From Symsagittifera roscoffensis (Eukaryota > Xenacoelomorpha > Acoela > Convolutidae), in the NCBI RefSeq assembly GCF_963678635.1, contig NC_087068.1, forward strand, positions 18,479,872 to 18,543,871: a stretch of DNA of 64,000 nt, written 5' to 3'. Position 1 is the stretch's first letter; each line of letters opens with the position of its first letter. The translations under genes were made by a program, and so were the position numbers. Under the pieces are notes generated by a model. It saw only the letters and a list, made by a program, of their open reading frames with translations. It was not told where the DNA came from and did not search any database. Of the stretch, positions 1 through 9,509 are shown in pieces.

Positions 1-139
1 TCGCTAATCATGGTATTGCGTTCAAGCGTTGTCCTTGAGAGATCTAGGCTGTTTTAATAAATAACCGATGAGAACAAATCAAGTTTTTTGAAACAAACAG
101 ACAATTTGCTGCTTTCAAAAATGTTTACTCAAAACATCC

Positions 140-1405
140 GCAGTGAGGTTTCATGGATAATAATCGATTATAATCGTTTTTCGTGGTCAAAATTTTGGCT
201 TTACAATCAATTAAAGTTACACTTCGTGACCAAGCAATCAGTTATAATCCATTATTGCAGAGAAGAAAAATCGATTATAATCTATTTAAAATCCAATATA
301 ACGTATTGAAATCTCTGAAAAATTCTAAATAATTTGCAGTTTTTTTTCTGCATTACTCACAGCCTACTCGATTTTTAAACCTATTCATCTTAAGTTTAAA
401 TTTCCAAAACCATTTTTTTGCACCTACCCACACCAAAACCCGGCTCTTTTTCCTTTTCCCCCCACCTGCAAATTTTTACATGTAAATTTGTTGACTATAT
501 TGTCCGATTGCTATGAAAATTTATATGCAGACTAATAAGGCCACGATAAACATATTTGGTCTCCATACTCAACCTCGTAAAACCACTCGTTACACTAATA
601 TATTGAAGGTCGTGTGAGGTGGGGGGGGGGGAAAGGAAAAAGAGCCCAAAACCCCCCACTTACCCAACCCCCACCTACGCCACCCCGCCTACCCTCACCC
701 CAAAGTAAGACCTCACCTATCCCCCCACCACCTACCCTCCCCCCAACTATTCCTCTCCCACCTAGCCATACCCCCACCTACCCCCCTCTTCTAGCCCCCA
801 CCTACCCCTAGCCTCACCCCCCACCCAGTCCCCCCGCCTACAATTCCCCACCTAACCCTCCACCTACTTCCCCCGCACCTAGCCCGTAGTTATCCCCCCA
901 CCTAGCCTGTAGATACCCCTCCCCTACCTACCCCGTAGGTACCCCTCCTCCCACCTACCCCACCCCCCCCCCCCCCACCACGCCTAGGTTTTTTTTGCAC
1001 GAATTTTTACGGTAAATGTAAGTAAAATGTAAGTCGCGGGGAGAGGAGGTGGTGGTAAATGAAGAACGTACGAATGGTGGGAGTTAGTTTTAAGTATTCA
1101 GGGGGAGGGGAGACAAATAGAAAAAATACAAGTAGAAAACGAAGCAAATTTTTGCTGTAGTCAAACGTAAAACACAATTTTGCAATGTTTCATTTCATGA
1201 TTTTAGAAAAACCAGGCTCCTACTCATAACAATCTTTTATAATTGGTTATAATCCATTATAATCCATTATAATCAGTTTTATTGGATTAAATTGATTTCT
1301 ATCATTATTTGTTTTATAATCGCTTTGATCCATTATTTTATAGTTTTATGGAGACAGGTCAAAAAAATCCATTATAATCCATTATTATTCATTGAACCTT
1401 ATTGC
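140..1405. repeat. Long inverted-repeat element, family D copy 1
   Basis: Both ends carry related inverted sequence. The left end reads GCAGTGAGGTTTCATGGATA and the reverse complement of the right end reads GCAATAAGGTTCAATGAATA. Both continue into repeated TAATCGATTATAATC-type motifs. An internal TACTCACAGCCTACTCG segment is shared with the second copy at 27430-28397. The middle is a long C-rich tract. No coding capacity and no obvious target-site duplication. The class is unknown; a non-autonomous foldback or long-TIR DNA transposon is the simplest reading. Confidence 0.6.
612..990. repeat. C-rich low-complexity core (CCCCACCTAC-like units)
   Basis: About 380 bp almost without G on the plus strand, built of degenerate 10-12 bp units such as CCCCACCTAC and CCCGTAGGTA, opening with a G11 run and holding a C run near 965-977. 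The minus strand is a dense series of G runs. It lies inside the family D element. It gives apparent proline-rich and glycine-rich ORFs that are artefacts of composition. Confidence 0.85.
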
Positions 1406-2479
1406 GGGCAAGTTGATATTAATAAATTAAAGAGCAAAATTACAAATTAAATTGTAACCAGTTCCTAATTAACACTTAATGATCTGAAGTTTATTGTTTA
1501 AATAACAATGTTTTATGAAGTATTTCCAATAGATTCATTCGAGGACTTCAAATGTTGTACCGATGCAATTTTGTGGTGTTTCTAAATAATTTCTGGAGGA
1601 ATAAGGGTTGGATCGTGAAACACCATTCATTCACAGTTTTTTAGTTTGGCTTATATTCTTTGTTGCAGCGTTTCAGTGACTACATATGGTTGAAAAGATA
1701 ATGTCGCGGATGGTAAAATCCTGATATAAATTTCGTCCATCAATGTTTTCTACCTTGTCCGAATCAATCAAATACTCGTCAGAAATACTTTTTCAAATTT
1801 ATCTTTTATGATTGGCCTATGTTTTCTACTTTTGAAAGTTTATGACGGTGGGACGCAATTTCTAATGCTTACTAGAATGAGATGGTGATTTGACTTGTAC
1901 TACATTTTAAGGCCTCAGTCTGAGTTTTTTTCATTTATTTTGCGAGAAAAAATTATAACAAAAGTAGTAAGAATAGGTTTATTTCTGCTAAAAATAGTGA
2001 AATGGAAATCAACAGATGTCCTGCTTAGTGAAAGTTCTTAAGAGTAATAATTTTTTTGTAGAATGAAAAACGGTTTTCAGGTTAATCAGTTTCGATTCGA
2101 TCAGACACTAATTAATTGAATACAATGCCATAAAGTTTTAATTTTTTTTTCAGACGCAATTAAGACTCATGTTTTAGATTTTTAAGACTTTTAGACTGTT
2201 AAAAACCGGATTAAAGCGGAGTAAAATAGTTCGAAGGGGTAAAATTTTAGAGGGAAAAGTTTTGGAGTGTTAAAAACTTTTGGTGTAGAAGTTGGTGGGG
2301 TAAAATATTATGGGGTAAAAAGGCAGAATATTAGTACAAGGTGACGCTTTCAGCGTCTCATAACGCTATTATTTGACCAAGTAGCTTCCCTGATTTTATT
2401 TGGAACAATGTCTGAACGGAATTAATTACATCGAGCGTTAAGTTTTCCTGTTTAACTAATTAGGCACTTTTGAATCCCC
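1406..2479. other. AT-rich intergenic, no gene seen
   Basis: No ORF of substance. Around 2200-2330 there is a loose series of GGGGTAAAATTTT-like motifs, too degenerate to call a tandem array. Otherwise AT-rich sequence without recognisable features. Confidence 0.5.
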
Positions 2480-2840
2480 ATAACCTTAGCTTAGTGGAAC
2501 TGAAGGCACTTATCATAGTGGTAAGGAAATCACTTTGAAATCGTCAGATAATGTGTTCGATCCCATGCCATTGCAATGATAGTGTGTGAGGACGAGGTCT
2601 GATTGACCTCTAGCTTCAGTTCTAGCACAGCCTGACCAATTTCGGTTGCAATAGTGGTACCACGTAAAAGTTCTGGACGCAAACAAACGGCCGTGAGTCG
2701 CAAAAAAAACTCGCGACAAATTGAAACAGTCTGGAATGTGGGGAGATAATACAAACGGACTATCCTCGCCAGGACTGTTAAGGCCTACCACTTGCGCCTC
2801 AGCGATTCGCAGGAACCACATTATTCATTATTATTATAAG
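2480..2840 (+). repeat. Probable tRNA-derived SINE
   Basis: The segment is more GC-balanced than its flanks and contains RNA polymerase III promoter-like boxes in tRNA order. TAGTGGTAAGG (about 2516-2526) fits box A and TGTTCGATCCC (about 2561-2571) fits box B. A tRNA-unrelated body of about 230 bp follows and ends in an ATT-rich tail (ATTATTCATTATTATTATAA). That is the head-body-tail plan of a tRNA-derived SINE. An apparent 102-codon minus-strand reading frame lies across it and is probably incidental. I see no second full copy in the window, so this rests on promoter boxes and tail alone. Confidence 0.5.
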
Positions 2841-3399
2841 CTCACGAGAATAGATCTAAGCAGAAATATGTTTTTGAAATGAGCTCATGTCATCTTTAGT
2901 TTTCAAGTGGTATGAAATTCTGTTTAAAATTGGCCAGGTAAAATAAAAACATTGAGAACAATTGTTCAATCTTTTTTTTCGAAAACCAAAGTGTGAGATC
3001 CTCGGTTAGATTTCTCCGGCAGGTAATGTATAACTCAAAACAATCCTTAAAATTAAAAACAGAATATCGTTTTTAGCTTTGATTATTTCGAGGTCAAATT
3101 ATCATTGAGTCACAAACTTAAAGTCACTAATGTTCAGTTTTAAGCTAACATATCAAAGTTTATTTTTTTCTTTTTGTTTATTTGGATTTATTTCACTTTT
3201 TCCAACCAACCGAATGTCAGAGTTTGTAGGTCAGTATACCGATGTATCATCAACCCGAAAACGAGCATACCAGATCAGAAATCCAAAAAAGAAAATAATT
3301 GATCGGTAAATCTTAAATTGTGAAAAACATGTTCAGTAAAATGAAAATGTATTTTTCAAAAAATAAAGTTTTCAAAGTAAAAACGTTTAGCATTAGTTG
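2841..3399. other. AT-rich intergenic, no feature seen
   Basis: No convincing coding sequence, repeat end or RNA gene. Confidence 0.4.
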
Positions 3400-3855
3400 A
3401 CCCCTAAATTAGTTTGAATTTTTTGATTTTTGATCTAATTTCGAACTAAAATGGTGTGAGCCTCTAGGCTTACAATAGCTTATTTAGGCTTAATTCAAGC
3501 CGTTAAAACTGCATTTACTCAGACAAAAGTAGTTTTTGGAGTTTTTAGTGCCATTTTGTAAACAAAGATTAAAAATTATAAAAATTTCTTAAGTGTTGAA
3601 AAAAAGTTTTTAATCAATTTTTTTACAGTTTTTTTTTTAGTTTTTCTAGTCAATTTTTTTCAAAAACTGTATTCCGAATGAAATTTTTTCTTATGACTTT
3701 CAAATATGCTTAAGTTTTCTTTTCGTTCAGATCTTTTTATCACACCAGAAAAAAAAACGAAATTAATTTGAAAAAAAAAGTTTTTATTTTTTATTTTTTA
3801 AGACTGTTGTCGGAACCTTCTGTGCTACTTGCACAGTCACCGGCTATTCTTGCCA
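3400..3855 (+). mobile_element. Family B Helentron-like element, 3' part
   Basis: The 3' terminal module is clear: TGTCGGAACCTT, then the hairpin CTGTGC-TACTT-GCACAG, then ACCGGCTATTCTTG. Upstream, the family's T-rich body is recognisable: 'ttgatttttgatctaatttc', a run of aggcttacaatagctta, and TTTTTATCACACCA. The 5' boundary is uncertain. The 3' end lies about 190 bp upstream of the start codon of the receptor-like gene, so this element may supply part of that gene's 5' flank. Confidence 0.6.
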
Positions 3856-4046
3856 ACAAATCGATTTACTGCACGCACACCAATAACAAGTTGCAAAGTT
3901 TGATTAATTATTCGGTTGTTTGCGAATCAGTTATTGGCCTAACTGAGAAGTAAATGTTTATTCAGGTGTGATTGATCTCAAATCAAAATCATCCGAGTTA
4001 CCAAAGTGCACATTAAAAATTTCTGAACCAAAGTCATTTAATTAAT

Positions 4047-5219
4047 ATGGCGCTGGAAGAGTTTTTGAATTGTCGAAACAACATCACTGCGCCTAGAGTC
4101 GATTTTCTACATTCCGGCATCTTCTACAAATCCTTAATAGGTTACAACTTCCTTGTAGCTATTTTAGCCTTCTTTTTGTACTGCTACATCCTGCTATGCT
4201 ACTGCTACAGGTCAAGGTCGGGGTCAATTTTAAACCAAGGCCAATGGCTCATAGTCGGAGTTTGCTGTGGGGTTCTGACCTCTTGCTGCAGTACAATCAC
4301 GTCGAATGTTTTTCGCCGGTGGGTTCACGTGACGTCTACTGAAAACAAGGAGATTTTCTCCTCAGTTTTGTTTTCGATTCATTTTCATTTCGGTGTCAAC
4401 AACTCATTCTTTCTGACAACTTTACTGTCAGCTTATAGGTACTACTGCATTTGCAAACCGGTCGTGGATTACATAAGAGTCTTTTCGTCCAAAAGAATCC
4501 GAAACTATATTCTTTTATATCTTTTATCGGGCGTGTTCATGGTATGTTTGAAAGAAGGTTTCCGATATCTCAACTCAAATTCATGTTCGACCATCGTTTT
4601 CTGTGTGGTTTATTTCTCATTGCTTAATATTTACTATCTAATTTGTCTATTTGCCACTACTTACTTTCATGTCAAAGCGTCGAGTAAATTGGGAGGAAAT
4701 ATTCGGCGTGAACGGAAAATTCTGCGCAAAAACCCTGGCACTTACTTTGACAACTCGAGCGACGAGTTTAGATACCAATACAGTAGTCGTGCCGAATATT
4801 ACATCTCGCGTGAACAGGAAACTTTCCGAGAAGAAATTCACTACCTGAAAACTATCCGAATATATGCTATTGTTTTTACACCAATACTGGCTTTAAAGTA
4901 TATTTTCTGGCTGATTCTAAGTTACAATAGATTAGTTCATGACACCTATTTCTCGCCGGATACTTTTGGAGTAATATCTGGGAAATTTGATTTGATAATC
5001 TATGCTTTATTGGACACACTTCTGAAAATGAATTTCGTCTTCTTCCTTCAAGTAAATGAAGATTTCAAACTTCGCCTGCTGAGGCCGTGGAGATTCCTTG
5101 ACCGATACAGTAAACTCAACTTAAACCCCCCTAAAATGTGGAAAGACATCGAGAAGGAGCCTATCATTAAAATAACTGCAAAATACCCCTTGTCTACTCA
5201 AGGGCAACTGGCAAAATAA
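4047..5219 (+). CDS. Intronless seven-helix membrane protein, divergent GPCR-like
   Basis: A single 390-codon exon. The start is the first ATG after an in-frame TAA at 4014. I see hydrophobic helices near residues 31-53, 67-88, 105-128, 152-170, 181-205, 269-292 and 310-335. That is seven segments with an extracellular-type N-terminus carrying one NIT glycosylation sequon (Asn12). After helix 3 comes AYRYYCICKP (129-138), which parallels the class A DRYxxICxP motif but has Ala-Tyr before the Arg. Helix 6 has a VFTP motif (P279). Helix 7 runs into MNFVFFLQVNEDFKLRLL, resembling a degraded NPxxY plus helix 8. The long third intracellular loop (about 206-268) is charged. The usual helix 2 Asp, the helix 3 Cys and the helix 4 Trp are missing, so ligand and coupling cannot be guessed. 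Another polytopic protein is possible. No close family recognised. Confidence 0.72.
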   Translation: MALEEFLNCRNNITAPRVDFLHSGIFYKSLIGYNFLVAILAFFLYCYILLCYCYRSRSGSILNQGQWLIVGVCCGVLTSCCSTITSNVFRRWVHVTSTENKEIFSSVLFSIHFHFGVNNSFFLTTLLSAYRYYCICKPVVDYIRVFSSKRIRNYILLYLLSGVFMVCLKEGFRYLNSNSCSTIVFCVVYFSLLNIYYLICLFATTYFHVKASSKLGGNIRRERKILRKNPGTYFDNSSDEFRYQYSSRAEYYISREQETFREEIHYLKTIRIYAIVFTPILALKYIFWLILSYNRLVHDTYFSPDTFGVISGKFDLIIYALLDTLLKMNFVFFLQVNEDFKLRLLRPWRFLDRYSKLNLNPPKMWKDIEKEPIIKITAKYPLSTQGQLAK

Positions 5220-5335
5220 GTTGGTGCGAATAGTTAATTATATCTATTTATATTGATTTCATTCCGAAAAAAATTAGTTAGATATTGATTTTGTTGTGAG
5301 CTGTTCAAATTATCTACAAAACCATTTTCAAGTAA

Positions 5336-5341
5336 AATAAA
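5336..5341 (+). promoter_or_regulatory. Poly(A) signal of the receptor-like gene
   Basis: AATAAA lies 117 bp after the stop codon, followed by AC-rich then T-rich sequence. It is the first canonical signal downstream. It lies inside the inverted duplication, so a near copy exists in reverse at about 9340-9350. Confidence 0.55.
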
Positions 5342-5449
5342 CAAAACAAACAAAACAATTTTCATTTCTTGTTATATCGCACGGATCCTATTAAATATTT
5401 CTTCCTTTTTGCAAAAGGGGCTGATACGTGGGATTTCTTCCAACAAACA

Positions 5450-5844
5450 CTTAGTTGGACTACGTCTCAAATGGCATAATTCCCAAATGGCATAAAACTG
5501 AAAAATTTCCGACATGGCATAATGTTCATGCAACAGTTGCATTAAAAAAACGAGAACAAGTTTTCGTGAACAATGTGAGAAAATAAGTCAAGTTGTTAAT
5601 TCAATAGTTGATTGACATTTTATCTTGAAAAATTTGAAGAGTTTTTTTTATCAAAAGCTAAAAGCATAAGATTGCGGTTATTGAAAGCTTCTTGTGGACA
5701 AATGTTAGAAGTAGAAATCGATAACGTTGGAATTACAAAAAAAACTTTCAGTTTGTGCCATATGGGAAAAGTTTCATTGTTGTTATGCCATTTGGGAATT
5801 ATGCCATTTGGGAATGATGCCATTTGGGAAGTTACCCTTAGTTG
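5450..5844. mobile_element. MITE with 8 bp target duplication (left arm only)
   Basis: Element 5458-5836 (379 bp) is flanked by CTTAGTTG at 5450-5457 and 5837-5844. The terminal inverted repeats are built of CCCAAATGGCATAAT units: left end GACTACGTCTCAAATGGCAT, right end reverse complement GGTAACTTCCCAAATGGCAT. The right duplication arm has a single CTTACTTG at the same place, an empty site. An 8 bp duplication fits a hAT-type transposase acting in trans. No ORF of significance. Confidence 0.8.
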
Positions 5845-5992
5845 CTTATCAGTAATTTTTTAAAAATCACAATGGCAACTGTTTGAAATTGGTTCAGCCA
5901 GATTAGCAGAATTATTCGAGTTTTTGAAAGTTTTGAACACTACAACTGTGATGGCTTTTATCCGCATTTCTCGAATACCGTTGGGATAACGT

Positions 5993-6436
5993 CAACTTTA
6001 ATGGTGGCGTCCCTCATGCTTGAGGGACCGAATACTTGAAACTTATTTTAGCCTACTTTCAGCCAATCAGAATTGAGTATTCAAAATCTCAAAGTAAATC
6101 GTGAAAATTGAAAATCTCAAAGAAAAAAAAACAAATCCAGGCCATTAGTTTTTATACTGACCGATTAGATAAAAAGCAGATGAGTTTTCAAGACTGAAAA
6201 GTTCTTATGAACTTGAATTCATAAATCTTGATGTTTATCTGAACAGTATAGCGGTTGTAACCCGCAATTTGTAATAATTTTGATTATTTTCCACTGATTA
6301 AAAACATTTTCTGTTAATATTGACTTCCATTTTGCGAGAAAGGCTAGTAGCCAATAGGAACGCTTAGCGATTTTGATTGGATGAAACTTTTCAAGCTTTC
6401 GGTCCTTCAAGCATGAGAATCCTCCACAACTTTAAT
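5993..6436. mobile_element. Second MITE with 8-10 bp target duplication (left arm only)
   Basis: Element about 6003-6426 lies between direct repeats CAACTTTAAT (5993-6002 and 6427-6436). Its ends are inverted: left GGTGGCGTCCCTCATGC..., right reverse complement GTGGAGGATTCTCATGC..., both leading into CTTGARGGACCGAA. The opposite arm has one uninterrupted GAACTTTAATCACG. The ends differ from the element at 5458, so it is a separate family, probably hAT-like by duplication length. Confidence 0.75.
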
Positions 6437-6583
6437 CATGCACGTGTCTTGAACAAAAATTCAGCAACTTCACTAAAGTTTGTTATTTTAGTGCTGTTAT
6501 CTTAAGAAATAAGGCCGTCGAAGTTAATACTCATGTTGATTCGATTGATTTTGAATAACTTTTCCAAAATTGATTGACTTTTT

Positions 6584-7065
6584 GTTCCGACTTTTGTAGC
6601 GAAAGTAACGGAATAATTGTGCTCGGGGTGGTTTTTTTTTCTTTAGACAAATTTCGACTTTTCAACCAGCCATTTTTGACGGGATTTTTTTGTATCATTC
6701 AAAATATATTACCTGTTATCATTTTTTGTAAAGTTATGGGGGTTTAAAGATTGCCATTTTGGCCAGTTCGGGACAATTAACGGGCGATATATTTCGCGCT
6801 AATAAGACGTCAGCGAATTATTACGTCTTAGAAATTGTTCCAAACTGTTCGAAGGAAACTTATTTGCCATAAGTGATTTGTTTCTAGGAGGGAAACCTAT
6901 AAATTTGTGCTATATATGGCGAGTGGGGGGGAGAGCTTCACAAAAAATCTCAAATTGAAAAAATATTTATTTTGAGTTATCACATTTAATTTTTTCATGT
7001 TGTTACTGCTGCATAAACCTTAAGAGGCAGTCGGAACATTCAGGGCTGTGTCCTGATACGAGCAG
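6584..7065 (+). mobile_element. Family A Helentron-like element, bounded by an empty site
   Basis: A full-length copy of 482 bp. The 5' end is GTTCCGACTTTTGTAGCGAA and the 3' module is GGCAGTCGGAACATTCAGGG, ending at ...TACGAGCAG. The other duplication arm lacks it: GAC-TTTTTT-CTG there corresponds to GAC-TTTTT-[element]-TTTTTT-CTG here. The element therefore sits in a T run, with no duplication other than T. This gives the best-defined termini of the family. Confidence 0.8.
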
Positions 7066-7403
7066 TTTTTTCTGTTTTATCCGCAATTTTTGGATACCGT
7101 TCAAATATATTCAACTTCAATCAATGCGCATGGCCAGAAAAATAGTTGAACAATTTCGCTGTAGGATTTGTATCTTTCTTGAATATTCCCCCTATGGTAC
7201 CTTGTAACGAAACCCCCTATTATGAAAGACTTGAACAGCTAAGCATGCTAAAGTTTTTGTATCCTGTAGCGAAATCACTCCCCTTGCTAACGGGGACTAG
7301 TTAAGATATTCCTAAAATTATTTTTGAGAAATCGCTTTTAACCTTGGATAGTCTTGATTCTCAAGCCTGCTGATGACCTGTTGATGAAAGCCTTGATTCT
7401 CAA

Positions 7404-7888
7404 CCCTGAAGGTTCCGACTGCCTTTTAAGGTCTATGGAGCAGTAATAACATGAAAAGATTTTATGTAATAAAGTAAAAAGTTTTTTTTTAATTTGAGAT
7501 TTTTTGTAAAAATAATCCCCCACACGCCATATAAAGCACAAAACGATAACTTTCGCCCCTAGTAACGAATCAACTGTGACAATAAAGCTTCTTTTATTCA
7601 ATTTGGAACAATTTCTAAGACGATTAAATCTCCGCTTACGCGTTAATGGCGCGAAATATATCGCGCGTTAATTGTACCAAATTTGCCAAAATGGCAATGT
7701 TCAAAAGCCCATAATTTTACAAAAAATGATCATAGGTGAATTATTTTTTCAAATTTAAGAGCAGGACAAAAAACCTTTTGAATGATATTAAAAATATCCG
7801 TCAAAAATGGCTAGTTAAAAAGTTGAAATTTGTCTGAAGAAAAAAATGCTCCCCGAGCACAAATATTCCGTTACTTTCGTTTCGACAG
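7404..7888 (-). mobile_element. Family A element shared by both arms (left copy)
   Basis: Family body in reverse: TTCCGACTGCCTTTTAAGG at the left, then ATATCGCGCGTTAAT, then CGAGCACAAATATTCCGTTA at the right. The usual 3' hairpin is replaced by another sequence ending CAACCCTGAAGG. The same abnormal junction is in the right arm, so this copy was present before the duplication. It borders the central spacer. Confidence 0.75.
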
Positions 7889-8100
7889 TCAGCACAGTTA
7901 GAGCAAAACTACAGCTAAAAATTAGGTTGAAGTACGTGACAGTTTGATCAGTAAAACTAACTAGCAAGAAATGAGCATCATTCAACATCTACACAATTTT
8001 TGGCAGGCACCAATTATCTTCATGAGCATGGCGTATGAAAACTTAGCGGCTAGGTAGCAGCAATGCTACGAAGCAAAATAAGATGATGCTTCTTACTATT
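7889..8100. other. Spacer of the inverted duplication
   Basis: 212 bp of unique-looking sequence between two head-to-head family A copies. No ORF or repeat seen. Spacer plus arms could form a long hairpin in single-stranded DNA or in a transcript. Confidence 0.7.
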
Positions 8101-8600
8101 GTTCCGACTTCCGTAACGAAAGTAACGGAATATTTGTGCTCGGGGTGGGTTTTTTTTCTTCTGACATGTTTCGACTTTTTAACAAGCCATTTTTGACGGA
8201 ATTTTTTAAATATCATTCAAAAGGTATTGTTGTCCTGAGCTTAAAATTGAAAAAATATTTTACCTGTGGTCATTTTTTGTAAAGTTATGGGGGTTTAAAG
8301 ATAGCCATTTTGGCCAATTCGGGACAATTAATGCGCGATATATTTTGCGCTATTAACGCGTAAGCGGAGATTTAATCTGTCTTTGAAATCGTTCCAAATT
8401 AGTTAATTGAAGCTTATTTGTCTTAATTCATTTATTTTTAAGAGCGAAACTTCTCACTTTGTGTTTTATATGGCGTGTGGGGAATGATACTTACAAAAAA
8501 TCTCAAATTAAAAAAAAAAAAATTTTTTTACAGATAATTTGTTCATGTTTTTACTGCTCCATAGAACTTAAAAGGCAGTCGGAATTTTCAGGGTTGAGAA
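8101..8600 (+). mobile_element. Family A element shared by both arms (right copy)
   Basis: Starts GTTCCGACTTCCGTAACGAA, followed by GTGCTCGGGGTGGG. It ends with AGGCAGTCGGAATTTTCAGGG and the same atypical continuation as the left-arm copy. Counterpart of 7404-7888. Confidence 0.75.
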
Positions 8601-9463
8601 TAAAGCTGTCATCAACAGGTCATCAAATGCTTGAGAATCAAGGCTGTCAAAGGTTAAAAGTGATTTCTCAAAAACAATTTTAGGATTATCTAAATTAGTC
8701 CCCTTTAGCAAGGGGAGTGATTTCGTTTCAGGATACACAAACTTTAGCATGCTTAGCTGTTCAATTCTTTCTTACTAGATGGGATTCGTTACAAAGTACC
8801 ATAGGGGGAATATTCAACAAAGATGCAAATTCTACAGCGAAGTTGTTCAACTATGGTTCTGGCCATGCGCATTGGTTGAAGCTGAATGAATTCGAGCGGT
8901 ATCCAAGAAATGCGGATAAAACAGAAAAAAGTCAAACCATTTCGGAAAAGTTATTCAAAATCAATAGAATCAACATCAGTATTAACTTCGACAGCGTTTA
9001 TTCTCAAGATAACAACACTAAAACAAGATACTTCAGTGAAGTTGCTGAACTTTTGTTCAAGACACGTGCGTGATTAAAGTTCACATTATCACAACGGTAT
9101 CCGAGAAAATTTCAAAAACTCGAATAATTCTGCTAATCTGGCCAAACCAATTTCAAACAGTTGCAATTGTGATTTAAAAAAATTACTGATAAGCAAGTAA
9201 GTGTTTGTGAAATCTTGTTAACCCACCCCCACCCCCTTTGCTTCCTTGTAACTGATCATCCTCTTTTGCAAAAAAGGGAGAATTATTTAACAGAATCCGT
9301 GTGGTGTTACAAGAAATGAAAATTGTTTTATTTGTTTTTGTTATTTTATTTGAAAATGGTTTTGTAGATTACTTGAACAGCTCACAACAAAATCAATATC
9401 TAACTAAATTTTTTTTCGGAATAAAATCAATATAAATAGATATAAGTCACTATTTTCACTAAC

Positions 9464-9506
9464 TTATTTTGCCAGTTGCCCTTGAGAAGACAGGGGGTAT
9501 TTTGCA
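9464..9506 (-). pseudogene. 3'-end fragment of the receptor-like gene
   Basis: The last about 14 codons and stop of the gene at 4047-5219, in inverted orientation at the tip of the right duplication arm. Only the tail (ending GQLAK then stop) is present, followed by the copied 3' UTR, so it cannot make a protein. It shows that the duplicated segment was cut from the 3' end of the gene. Confidence 0.85.
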
Positions 9507-9509
9507 AAA

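Larger units (their letters stand above)
5177..7888 (+). repeat. Left arm of large inverted duplication
   Basis: Starts in the last 14 codons of the receptor-like gene (TGCAAAATACCCC) and runs through its 3' UTR and flank. It matches the reverse complement of 8101-9506 in order. Shared landmarks include CTCAAGGGCAACTGGCAAAA (gene end), CCAGATTAGCAGAATTATTC, TGAATAACTTTTCC, TATTCCCCCTATGGTAC and AGCTAAGCATGCTAAAG. The left arm is longer (2712 vs 1406 bp) because it holds three insertions: 5458-5836, 6003-6426 and 6584-7065. Removing these with their duplicated flanks leaves about 1.4 kb, the length of the right arm. The match is high but imperfect by eye. Confidence 0.9.
8101..9506 (-). repeat. 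Right arm of large inverted duplication
   Basis: Reverse-complement counterpart of 5177-7888 without the three insertions. It preserves the empty sites: CTTACTTG (about 9193-9200) opposite the 5458-5836 insertion, AACTTTAAT opposite 6003-6426, and a six-T run opposite 6584-7065. Its outer end (9506) abuts a truncated family A 3' end, so the duplication breakpoint sits at or beside a family A copy. Confidence 0.9.

Noticed and set aside
595..811. Proline-rich and glycine-rich ORFs on both strands
   Set aside because: They are direct translations of the C-rich low-complexity core.
2513..2821. 102-codon minus-strand ORF
   Set aside because: Lies over a segment with pol III box-like motifs and a SINE-type tail; no protein motif recognised.
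6584..7065. Classical Helitron or classical TIR transposon for family A
   Set aside because: No TC start or CTRR end for a classical Helitron, no complementary outer ends and no non-T target duplication for a TIR transposon; Helentron-type fits better.
8717..9073. 118-codon ORF on the plus strand
   Set aside because: Lies within the right arm of the inverted duplication. The left-arm counterpart does not keep the frame and is interrupted by an insertion.
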